The position numbers were made by a program, and so were the translations under genes. From DATKXU01 sp035528905 (GTDB lineage Bacteria > Armatimonadota > UBA5829 > DTJY01), in NCBI GenBank assembly GCA_035528905.1, contig DATKXU010000044.1:1-38488 (forward strand): a DNA stretch of 38,488 nucleotides. Direction: 5' to 3'. Shown one piece after another: positions 24,950 to 31,458 of the stretch (position 1 is the first letter of the stretch; each line of letters starts with the position of its first letter). A model generated the notes under the pieces. The model had not been told where the DNA came from and made no database searches. It worked only from the letters and a program-made list of their open reading frames with translations.

Positions 24950-24977
24950 CAGTCGTCAGTCGTCAGTGGACAGAGGG
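24950..24977 (+). repeat. CAGTNNN heptamers
   Basis: CAGTCGT, CAGTCGT, CAGTGGA and CAGAGGG stand in tandem. Related text lies at 25730-25746 and at 22213-22230. It is upstream of the copy 1 promoter on the minus strand. Confidence 0.5.
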
Positions 24978-24984
24978 CGATTCC

Positions 24985-25019
24985 GGATACTTGATACTGG
25001 ATGCTCGATGCTGGATGCT
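24985..25019 (+). repeat. Heptanucleotide tandem repeat, five units (copy B)
   Basis: GGATACT, TGATACT, GGATGCT, CGATGCT, GGATGCT, followed by two AGCGGCT units and ACTTCCGCCGC as in copy A. The tail of this repeat supplies the last codons of the DUF2703 gene. Confidence 0.8.
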
Positions 25020-25045
25020 AGCGGCTGACTGCCGGCGGCTAGCGG

Positions 25046-25621
25046 CTACTTCCGCCGCGGCGGTTTTGGGCAACAACTTGAGCTTGTTTCCTGAGTTGTT
25101 ACTGAACCTGGACAACACACTCTTCCAGACGGCGCCGCAACCATCTGGGAACCTGCAAGGAGTGCCGCTTTGATAATGAGCTCTGCGGGAATGGTTTCAT
25201 ACGTTTTCCCGCCGACTGTTATTGTTCTGCACTCCGCCGACTGACCGAGTTCTGCGCAACAGAACCCACAGGGACTCTTTCCCACTGCGGCGCCCAACCA
25301 CTCTTCCAGCGATCGATCGCCGATCCAGATACGGTTCGACTGAGAAATGTCCTTGGCACAGGCGGTTGGACTCAGCGGTTTCTTCTCGAGAACGACTTCT
25401 ATCCCAAGCGCTCCCAAGGCCTTCCTAAGGCTGCCAACTGCTTCTTGCAATTCATTTTCTGTGGAACCGCATCGTTCACAAGTCTGACCTTCTTCATTTA
25501 CGAGGCGTTCCCATCGAATTGTCAGCGTTCCCATATCCTTTTTCTCCGGCAACTTGCCTCCGGTGTTGGCGCATCCGGAGAGGAATGTTGTTGTCATAAT
25601 AATCACCAGGAGCTTTCTCAT
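25046..25621 (-). CDS. DUF2703-type Cys-rich lipoprotein
   Basis: A 191-residue protein with a lipoprotein signal: MRK, a hydrophobic run and the lipobox LSGC (lipid-modified Cys near residue 17). Residues about 32-160 match DUF2703: LTIRWERLV, TCERCGSTE, SNRIWI, LEEWLGA, and TYETIPAELII. CxxC and CC pairs (TCERC, CGFCC, VCC, SCC) suggest thiol or metal/metalloid chemistry. DUF2703 genes are often found near metal or arsenic functions, but none is in this window. The last residues (about PPRRK) are encoded by dispersed repeat sequence, so the original C-terminus may have been replaced. Promoter and leader match those of the HEPN gene. Confidence 0.7.
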   Translation of the reverse strand: MRKLLVIIMTTTFLSGCANTGGKLPEKKDMGTLTIRWERLVNEEGQTCERCGSTENELQEAVGSLRKALGALGIEVVLEKKPLSPTACAKDISQSNRIWIGDRSLEEWLGAAVGKSPCGFCCAELGQSAECRTITVGGKTYETIPAELIIKAALLAGSQMVAAPSGRVCCPGSVTTQETSSSCCPKPPRRK

Positions 25622-25641
25622 CTTATATCTTCGCGTTCATC

Positions 25642-25708
25642 TAACAGTTCGTTTTATCCCTCATTGGATTTCTTAGAAGATTCTACCAGCGCGCGGGGCG
25701 CTTGTCAA
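25642..25708 (-). repeat. 67-bp promoter-core module, copy 2
   Basis: Gapless partner of 24862-24928 with nine differences. It runs on the minus strand from TTGACA through TAGAAT and AAAACGAACT to GTTAGATG, where similarity ends, 21 nt before the lipoprotein ATG. Confidence 0.65.
25680..25708 (-). promoter_or_regulatory. sigma70 promoter of the DUF2703 lipoprotein gene
   Basis: Minus strand: TTGACA (25708-25703), a 17-bp spacer and TAGAAT (25685-25680). It is the duplicate of the HEPN gene promoter. Confidence 0.75.
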
Positions 25709-25760
25709 TTGCAGGTAGGCGATATGCTGGTCGTCAGTCGCCAGTGGCCCTCATCCCCGG

Positions 25761-25786
25761 CCCTTCTCCCAGCCCTGGGCGAAGGG
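25761..25786. repeat. Dispersed palindrome (CCCTTC...GAAGGG)
   Basis: CCCTTC (25761-25766) and GAAGGG (25781-25786) flank an inner CCAG/CTGG pair. The surrounding CTCATCCCCGGCCC text is of the type dispersed in many bacterial intergenic regions. A relative is at 28734-28754. Confidence 0.5.
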
Positions 25787-25806
25787 GAGAGCTCAGCGTT
25801 CGAAGC

Positions 25807-25875
25807 TCCCCCTTCTCCCATTCCCCCATTCTCCCAGCCTCCCTTTCTCCCACACCCACACCCCCATACCCCCAC
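25807..25875. repeat. Long C-rich tract upstream of the ribonucleotide reductase promoter
   Basis: About ten runs of three to five C on the plus strand separated by A/T-containing spacers, with almost no G. The minus strand carries enough G-runs for one or more G-quadruplexes. It ends about 6 nt before the -35 box of the reductase gene. Confidence 0.6.
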
Positions 25876-25880
25876 ACTCC

Positions 25881-25909
25881 TTTGCCTTAGGTTCGAGAAG
25901 CTGTACAAT
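25881..25909 (+). promoter_or_regulatory. Promoter of the class II ribonucleotide reductase gene
   Basis: TTTGCC (25881-25886), a 17-bp spacer and TACAAT (25904-25909). The expected start is near 25917, which favours ATG 25964 over ATG 25928. No cobalamin riboswitch is seen between promoter and gene. Confidence 0.6.
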
Positions 25910-25963
25910 CCAGGGTAAATAGTAACAATGGAAGCTCCCAACGTTTTTCGGGAGGGCGGCGAA

Positions 25964-28084
25964 ATGTGTGAAGCACCGGCAGTGACGAAAATCCGAAAGC
26001 GGGATGGCCGGGTCGAGGAGTTCCAGCCGCAGAAAATCGCGAATGCCATATCGAAGGCTTTCGCGGCGACCGGCACCCCTGATGAGGAAGTGGTGCAGAA
26101 GCTCGCTCAACGGGTCGTGGAAGTCGTGAGCTCGCTCTGGGCCGGGCGGATACCGCGGGTCGAGGACGTGCAGGATGTGGTCGAGCAGGTCCTCATGGAG
26201 GCGGATTACCCCGACGTTGCAAAGGCCTACATCCTCTACCGGAAGGAACGGGCCGAGGCGCGGGATATCAAGCGCTTCGTCGGCGTGGTGGACGACCTCA
26301 AGCTTGGGGTGAACGCCGTCATCGTGCTCAAGCGGCGGTATCTGCTGAGGGACGAGCAGGGCAATGTCACCGAAACGCCCTCGCAGCTCTTCCGCAGAGT
26401 CGCACGTGCTGTTGCGATGGCCGATGCGAATTACAGTGCCTCGGAACAAGAAGTCCGGCGGACGCAGGATCAATTCTACCGCATCATGGCCGACCGGGAG
26501 TTTCTGCCCAACTCGCCGACTTTAATGAACGCCGGGACCGAGATCGGCCAGTTGTCGGCGTGCTTCGTCCTGCCGGTCGAGGATTCGATGGAAAGCATCT
26601 TCGAGACGCTCAAGCACATGGCGCTGATACACAAGTCCGGCGGCGGAACGGGCTTCTCGTTCTCCAGGCTGAGGCCGAAGGGTGATCTCGTGCGGACGAC
26701 GATGGGCGAGGCCTCAGGCCCGGTGTCGTTTATGAAGATCTACGACGAGGCGACCAGCATCATAAAGCAGGGCGGACGCAGGCGCGGCGCGAATATGGGC
26801 ATACTCCGCGTGGATCACCCCGACATCCTGGAGTTCGTCACGGCCAAGTCGAAGCGCGGCGTGCTGGATAACTTCAACATATCCGTGGGCGTCACTAACG
26901 AGTTCATGCGGGCGGTGACGGACGGCAAGGATTACCAGCTAATCAATCCGCGAAACGGCGAGGCGGTGAAAACGCTGCCCGCCCGCGAGGTGTTCGATCT
27001 CATCGTGACATCGGCCTGGCACACCGGCGATCCGGGATTGGCTTTCCTCGACAAGATAAACGAGGCCAATCCGACTCCGCGGATCGGGACGATCGAGAGC
27101 ACGAACCCCTGCGGCGAGGTGCCGCTCCTTCCATATGAGTCCTGCACCCTGGGATCCATTGATCTGGCGCGCGTCGTGAACAGCGAGATTGACTGGGAGA
27201 AGCTGAGCGGCCTGACCAGGCTGGGCGTACACTTCCTGGACAATGTGATAGATGTGACCAGGTTTCCTCTGCCGCAGATCAAGACGGCGACGCAGGGCAA
27301 CCGCAAGATCGGGCTCGGCGTGATGGGCCTGGCCGATATGCTCATCGAGCTTGGCATCCCATACGACTCAGACGAGGCGCTTTCGACAGGCGAGCGTGTG
27401 ATGAGTTTCATCGCGCAGGAGGCGCAGAGGATGTCGCAGGAGCTCGCCGAGAAGTGCGGGCCGTTCCCCAATTTCAGCGGGAGCGTCTGGGACAAGCCGG
27501 GACAGCGGACCATGAGAAACGCGGCGGTGACGTCGGTCGCTCCGACCGGCACGATCAGCATCATCGCCGGGACTTCGAGCGGGATCGAGCCGTTGTTCGC
27601 GGTTGCCTTTGTGAGGGAGGTCATGGAAGGCGGTAGCCTCGTGGAAGTGAACCGGCAGTTCGAAAAGACAGCGAAAGAGCGGCAATTCCACAGCCGGCAG
27701 CTCATGCTGGAAATCGCGAAGCGCGGATCGGTTCAGTCCATCGAGGCCGTGCCGGCCGATGTGCGCAGGCTGTTCGTGACGGCGATGGACATCGCCCCGG
27801 AGTGGCACGTGCGGATGCAGGCGGCGTTCCAGCGGCACGTGGACAACGCGGTATCGAAGACCGTGAATTTGCCCCCGGAGGCAACGCCCGGCGATGTGCG
27901 GGACGTCTACATGATGGCCTACGAGCTGGGGTGCAAAGGGATAACGGTCTACCGGTACGGCAGCAGGGCCGAGCAGGTCCTGTATGTCGGCCCAGTGTTG
28001 GCGCGCGAGCTCGGAGAGGAAGACTTTGTGGCTGCTGAGTCGGAATACGCAGGCGGCTGCCCGACTGGCGCGTGCCCATTTTGA
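25964..28084 (+). CDS. nrdJ: Adenosylcobalamin-dependent (class II) ribonucleotide reductase
   Basis: A 706-residue enzyme that makes deoxyribonucleotides with B12 radical chemistry. Residues about 1-95 form an ATP-cone (KIRKRDGRVEEF). The catalytic barrel shows the redox pair C200 (SACFVLP) and C394 (SCTLGS) and the active loop NPCGE with C383 and E385; the 11-residue spacing of C383 and C394 equals that in other class II enzymes. GGRRRGANMG and the late PTGTISIIAGTSSGIEP are also family motifs. The tail ends in CPTGACPF, a likely pair of C-terminal shuttle cysteines. ATG 25964 is used for its upstream GGGAGGG. No class I partner (NrdB) is nearby, as expected. Confidence 0.93.
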   Translation: MCEAPAVTKIRKRDGRVEEFQPQKIANAISKAFAATGTPDEEVVQKLAQRVVEVVSSLWAGRIPRVEDVQDVVEQVLMEADYPDVAKAYILYRKERAEARDIKRFVGVVDDLKLGVNAVIVLKRRYLLRDEQGNVTETPSQLFRRVARAVAMADANYSASEQEVRRTQDQFYRIMADREFLPNSPTLMNAGTEIGQLSACFVLPVEDSMESIFETLKHMALIHKSGGGTGFSFSRLRPKGDLVRTTMGEASGPVSFMKIYDEATSIIKQGGRRRGANMGILRVDHPDILEFVTAKSKRGVLDNFNISVGVTNEFMRAVTDGKDYQLINPRNGEAVKTLPAREVFDLIVTSAWHTGDPGLAFLDKINEANPTPRIGTIESTNPCGEVPLLPYESCTLGSIDLARVVNSEIDWEKLSGLTRLGVHFLDNVIDVTRFPLPQIKTATQGNRKIGLGVMGLADMLIELGIPYDSDEALSTGERVMSFIAQEAQRMSQELAEKCGPFPNFSGSVWDKPGQRTMRNAAVTSVAPTGTISIIAGTSSGIEPLFAVAFVREVMEGGSLVEVNRQFEKTAKERQFHSRQLMLEIAKRGSVQSIEAVPADVRRLFVTAMDIAPEWHVRMQAAFQRHVDNAVSKTVNLPPEATPGDVRDVYMMAYELGCKGITVYRYGSRAEQVLYVGPVLARELGEEDFVAAESEYAGGCPTGACPF

Positions 28085-28192
28085 AGCGGCCATTTCCCGA
28101 GTTGTCACTTCCCGGAAATCAGCCGGGGTTTAAACGGCTCCGGCGAGGGGAATTCTGAACGTGGGGAGTACGACATAAGGAGGTGGACTGCC

Positions 28193-28375
28193 ATGCGCAG
28201 AGGCGAACAGAATCCGATGACCGTCAGAGAAGCAGGGCGGAAAGGCGGCCTGCGCACTTCCGAAACCCACGGTCACGACTTCTATCGGGCAATCGGCCAC
28301 ATAGGTGGTCTCAAGGGCGGTCCCAAGGTCAGGGATCTGATTCAGGCAGGCAAGAAGTCCCTTGGAGAGAAGTAA
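28193..28375 (+). CDS. KGG-repeat (stress-induced acidophilic repeat) protein 1
   Basis: A 60-residue, Gly/Lys/Arg-rich protein with KGG-type motifs: GRKGGLRTSETHGHDFY, IGHIGG and LKGG. This matches the Con-10/GsiB-like KGG family of small hydrophilic stress proteins, thought to be intrinsically disordered. AAGGAGGTGG stands just before the ATG, a near-perfect ribosome site that implies high expression. It is the first of two tandem paralogues. Confidence 0.8.
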   Translation: MRRGEQNPMTVREAGRKGGLRTSETHGHDFYRAIGHIGGLKGGPKVRDLIQAGKKSLGEK

Positions 28376-28468
28376 CTTTCGATCTGGACCCGCGCGGATC
28401 GGCTCCGGCAGGCCGGATTGCCGGGAATTCTCTGGCGCTGGTTGGATGGCTAAGAGGAGGTGACCACC

Positions 28469-28642
28469 GTGGCTGGAAAGGGTGAAATGACCGTCCGCGA
28501 AGCCGGGAAGAAGGGCGGCGAGAAGGGCGGAGAGGCTACCGCTCGGAAGTACGGCCATGGCTTCTATGAGGAGATCGGCCGCAAGGGCGGCCAGAAGGTT
28601 AAGATGTTGATCGAAGAAGGCAAGAAGGCGACGGGCGGCTAG
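28469..28642 (+). CDS. KGG-repeat protein 2
   Basis: A 57-residue paralogue of the preceding gene with the same order of motifs (MTVREAGKKGGEKGGE, YGHGFYEEIGRKGGQK). GTG 28469 is chosen because AGGAGG ends 8 nt upstream; GTG 28460 overlaps that site. A strong intrinsic terminator follows 28 nt after the stop, so the pair probably ends a transcription unit. Confidence 0.8.
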   Translation: MAGKGEMTVREAGKKGGEKGGEATARKYGHGFYEEIGRKGGQKVKMLIEEGKKATGG

Positions 28643-28669
28643 CCCCGCCGGGACGTTGCAGACTCGCAC

Positions 28670-28707
28670 GAAGCAGCAGGCATCCGCCGTGGCGGACCTG
28701 CTGCTTC
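28670..28707 (+). terminator. Intrinsic terminator after the KGG pair
   Basis: GAAGCAGCAGG (28670-28680) pairs perfectly with CCTGCTGCTTC (28697-28707), with an inner stem TCCGCC/GGCGGA. A T-rich stretch (TTGTGTCTGT) follows. Confidence 0.75.
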
Positions 28708-28733
28708 TTGTGTCTGTGCGCCCCTCACCCTGA

Positions 28734-28754
28734 CCCTCTCCCGAGGTGAGAGGG
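28734..28754. repeat. Dispersed palindrome CCCTCTC/GAGAGGG
   Basis: CCCTCTC (28734-28740) and GAGAGGG (28748-28754) flank a 7-nt loop inside CCCTCACCCTGACCCTC text, a type of intergenic repeat seen in many bacteria. It is related to 25761-25786. Confidence 0.5.
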
Positions 28755-28803
28755 AAGAATCCGTCGCGCCTGCGGCGGGAAAATCCCCAATCCGAAATCT
28801 TCA

Positions 28804-28833
28804 TTGACCGCGGCTCGCGTGATGTGCTAGAAT
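28804..28833 (+). promoter_or_regulatory. sigma70 promoter of the HAD phosphatase gene
   Basis: TTGACC (28804-28809), an 18-bp spacer and TAGAAT (28828-28833) with a TGC extended -10. Transcription should start near 28840. This rules out the longer open frame that begins at 28746. Confidence 0.7.
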
Positions 28834-28862
28834 ATGCCCGTACTTGGGAAAGGTGGGTTCAT

Positions 28863-29696
28863 TTGGCTGTTCGGACCTTCGTCTTCGACCTCGACGGAGT
28901 CGTCTACCGCGGGGAGCAGCCTCTTCCCGGCGCGGTGGACACCATCGAAACCCTGAGGCGGCTCGGCCATCAGGTCTACTTCTTCACCAATAACTCCACG
29001 CAGACCCGCACTTCCTATGCCGAAAAGCTCCAGCGCATGGGCATTCCTGCGGACGAGGAGCATATCATGACTTCCGCATATGCCACGGCCCTCTACCTGA
29101 AAGAACAGGGCGCGCAGGGAGCGTCAGTGGTGGTCGTAGGGGAAGAAGGGCCGAGAGAGGAATTGAAAGCCATCGGCGTGCGGCTCGTCGAGGATGGGTT
29201 GAACGAGAAGGTGGATTACGTCGTAGTCGGGCTGGACAGGAAGTTCGATTACCGCACATTGACAAAGGCCCAGCAGGCGATACTCCGCGGGGCGAAATTC
29301 ATCGCCACGAACCGGGATGCAGCCTTCCCGTTGGAAGATGGGCTGGTCGTTCCCGGCGGCGGCGCGCTCGTAGCGGCGATTGAAGTTGCAACCGGCGTCA
29401 CGCCTGTCCTGATCGGAAAGCCTGAGACCTATGCAATGCGTAAGTTGCTCGAACTGGCGCACGCGTCTCCTGAGGACTCGGTCATTGTGGGCGACCGGCT
29501 GGATACGGACGTTCTCCTGGGGAAGCGCCTGGGAGCGACCACGGTGCTGGTGCTGACCGGCGTTACATCGGAGAGGGAGCTGGAGTCCGCTCCGCCGGAG
29601 CTCCGGCCCGATATCGTGATTCACAGCTTGCCGGAGCTGCTAAAGGAATTGAACGTCGAACGTGGGATTGTTTATAAGTGGCATTCGGGAGGGTGA
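28863..29696 (+). CDS. HAD-IIA phosphatase (NagD / phosphoglycolate phosphatase type)
   Basis: A 277-residue HAD hydrolase. Motif I is FDLDGVVYRG with D9 as nucleophile and D11; motif II is the T/N in FFTNNST; motif IV is VGDRLDTDVLLGKRLGATTVLVLTG. A C2-type cap lies between, which places it in the NagD/PGP/AraL group acting on small phosphates (phosphoglycolate, UMP, sugar phosphates). TTG 28863 follows a GGTGG site and a promoter ending at 28833. The last codons and the stop fall inside a dispersed palindrome (29686-29737). Confidence 0.85.
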   Translation: MAVRTFVFDLDGVVYRGEQPLPGAVDTIETLRRLGHQVYFFTNNSTQTRTSYAEKLQRMGIPADEEHIMTSAYATALYLKEQGAQGASVVVVGEEGPREELKAIGVRLVEDGLNEKVDYVVVGLDRKFDYRTLTKAQQAILRGAKFIATNRDAAFPLEDGLVVPGGGALVAAIEVATGVTPVLIGKPETYAMRKLLELAHASPEDSVIVGDRLDTDVLLGKRLGATTVLVLTGVTSERELESAPPELRPDIVIHSLPELLKELNVERGIVYKWHSGG

Positions 29697-29737
29697 GGCT
29701 CCCGCCGAACCGGCTCAGCAGGAGCTTCGCCCTCCCG
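29686..29737. repeat. REP-like dispersed palindrome overlapping the HAD stop codon
   Basis: CGGGAGGGTGAGGCTCC (29686-29702) is complementary at 15 of 17 positions to GGAGCTTCGCCCTCCCG (29721-29737) around an 18-nt loop with its own CCG/CGG dyad. I recognise the general GGGAGGGCGA-GCTCC type as a repeated extragenic palindrome. The HAD stop (TGA 29694-29696) is inside the left arm. Confidence 0.65.
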
Positions 29738-29814
29738 TACGAACCGCGGTATCCAGAGCGAAATCAACGTTTTGAGCAGCCACAATTTACAGCACATCCT
29801 AATAGAGAAGTGAT

Positions 29815-30594
29815 ATGGGCGAGCCTCGGATTCCGCGAGTCTTGACTATCGCCGGCTCCGATTCAAGCGGCGGTGCGGGGATTCAGATTGACCTCAAGTC
29901 CTTCGAACGCCTGGGGGTCTATGGGATCAGTGCCGTCACGGCGGTTACAGCCCAGAACACCGTCGGCGTCCAGAAGATCCACAAGGTCCCGCCGCGCATC
30001 ATCGCCGCCCAGATAGATTCGGTGGTGCTTGACATCGGGGTGGACGCCTGCAAGGTTGGGATGCTCTATGACCCGACAGCGGTGGATGTGGTTGCAGAGA
30101 GGATTCACCGGCGCGAGATCCCGAACGTGGTGCTCGATCCGGTAATCGCCGCAAAGGATGGTACTCCCTTGTTGGCAAATAAGGGGATCGAGCGGATGAA
30201 GCGCTCCCTGATCCGCAGAGTCCTGCTGGTGACGCCGAATGTGCGCGAGGCGGAGATGCTCTCCGGCATCCGAGTCACGGGCACCGAAGACCTGAAGGAG
30301 GCGGCGGCAGCCATTCACCGCATGGGATGCCGGTATGTGCTTGCGAAAGGCGGCCACCTGGGCGGCGAGCCGACCGATGTGCTTTTCGATGGAGAGCGAT
30401 TTGTGGAACTGCCGGGCGTTCGCATCGAAGGCGCGGAGGTCCATGGGACTGGGTGTGCCTTCTCAGCCGCCATTGCGGCACGTCTGGCCCTGGGTGACGC
30501 GGTTCCCGACGCGGCCCGGTTTGCGAAGGCTTTCGTCGCCGATCTGATGCGATCCGCTGTGAAGCTGGGCAAAGGGAGCTCGCTGATTCGGTAG
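29815..30594 (+). CDS. thiD: Hydroxymethylpyrimidine kinase / phosphomethylpyrimidine kinase
   Basis: A 259-residue ribokinase-fold enzyme that phosphorylates HMP and HMP-P in thiamine synthesis. Motifs are plain: TIAGSDSSGGAGIQIDLK at the start, AQNTVGV, KVGMLYD, LDPV and the C-terminal catalytic GTGCAFSAAIAARLA. Length is normal. It lies 118 nt after the HAD gene, beyond the palindrome; no thiamine riboswitch is visible upstream, and no other thi gene is in the window. Confidence 0.94.
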   Translation: MGEPRIPRVLTIAGSDSSGGAGIQIDLKSFERLGVYGISAVTAVTAQNTVGVQKIHKVPPRIIAAQIDSVVLDIGVDACKVGMLYDPTAVDVVAERIHRREIPNVVLDPVIAAKDGTPLLANKGIERMKRSLIRRVLLVTPNVREAEMLSGIRVTGTEDLKEAAAAIHRMGCRYVLAKGGHLGGEPTDVLFDGERFVELPGVRIEGAEVHGTGCAFSAAIAARLALGDAVPDAARFAKAFVADLMRSAVKLGKGSSLIR

Positions 30595-30695
30595 GTGAGT
30601 TGAAACGCGAAGGGCGCGAAGCCTACGGTCGCGCAACGCGGCCCGGGTCGGGAATTCATCCCTGCCGACAAGCAGAGGTAGCCACAAGCGGCTCC

Positions 30696-30718
30696 GCCCA
30701 GTCCGCGGCGGACTGGGC
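30696..30718 (+). other. Perfect 10-bp hairpin after thiD (possible terminator)
   Basis: GCCCAGTCCG (30696-30705), a 3-nt loop and CGGACTGGGC (30709-30718). The downstream text (TGAAATG) is not a U-tract, so termination is uncertain. It sits in the 165-nt gap before the metallo-hydrolase gene. Confidence 0.45.
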
Positions 30719-30759
30719 TGAAATGCGGAGGTAGCATTCGGCATAGGAGGGCAGGGCAC

Positions 30760-31431
30760 ATGACACCAATTGTGCTGACAATCAAATGGCTGGGGCATGC
30801 ATGTTTCCTAATCACCACCATGGCTGGGACGAACATCGTGATTGATCCATTCGAGCCCACGGTGGGATACAAAGCGCCCGCGGTTAAGGCGGATGTCGTA
30901 TTCGTGAGCCATGAGCATTTCGACCACAATGCCGTCGGCCTGCTGCGGGGCAATCCGAGGGTGATCGGGCCGCTGTCCGGAAGGACGCCTGAGCGCGGAA
31001 CGATCAAGATAGGCAGTGATCGTATTCGCTACTTGTGCACAGCGGCCAATCATGATTCATCGGGCGGCAAGCAGCGCGGCACGGTCACCATCTCGGTGAT
31101 CGAGGCGGACGGCGTCAGAATATGCCATCTCGGGGATCTTGGCCACATACTTAGCCCTTCGCAGGTGAAGGCCATCGGGCGGGTTGACGTGCTCATGATT
31201 CCTGTCGGCGGTATCTACACGATTGATGGGCGTCAGGCGAAGCAGGTCGTTCAGCAGCTCAAGCCCAAGTATGTCATCCCAATGCACTACAAGACGCCGG
31301 CGCTGAAGATCAGCCTCAACACCGCGGACGAATTCCTGAAGGGTTACAAGCGCGTCAAGCATGCCGACAAGCTCCGGGTCTCGAAGGGCTCATTGCCAGA
31401 GGAGACCACGGTTGTGGTGTTGAAGTATTAA
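30760..31431 (+). CDS. Metallo-beta-lactamase-fold hydrolase (UPF0173-like)
   Basis: A 223-residue protein with the metallo-beta-lactamase metal motif HEHFDH (H51, H53, D55, H56), the opening IKWLGHACFLI typical of UPF0173/UlaG-like proteins, CHLGDLGH in the middle and PMHYKT near the end. It likely binds two metals and cleaves a phosphoester or lactone; the substrate is unknown. AGGAGGG lies 9 nt before the ATG. pyrG follows after 27 nt, so the two may be co-transcribed. Confidence 0.85.
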   Translation: MTPIVLTIKWLGHACFLITTMAGTNIVIDPFEPTVGYKAPAVKADVVFVSHEHFDHNAVGLLRGNPRVIGPLSGRTPERGTIKIGSDRIRYLCTAANHDSSGGKQRGTVTISVIEADGVRICHLGDLGHILSPSQVKAIGRVDVLMIPVGGIYTIDGRQAKQVVQQLKPKYVIPMHYKTPALKISLNTADEFLKGYKRVKHADKLRVSKGSLPEETTVVVLKY

Positions 31432-31458
31432 CCGTTCGTAGGATGGAGGGGACTGCGT

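Noticed and set aside
23867..25019. CRISPR array
   Set aside because: The repeats are 7-mers in direct tandem with no spacers of constant length, and no cas gene is present.
25910..25963. Cobalamin riboswitch before nrdJ
   Set aside because: The leader is only about 50 nt and has no B12-box or large conserved fold.
23859..25963. Integron integrase or transposase associated with the cassettes
   Set aside because: No tyrosine-recombinase or transposase motif was found in any frame of this region.
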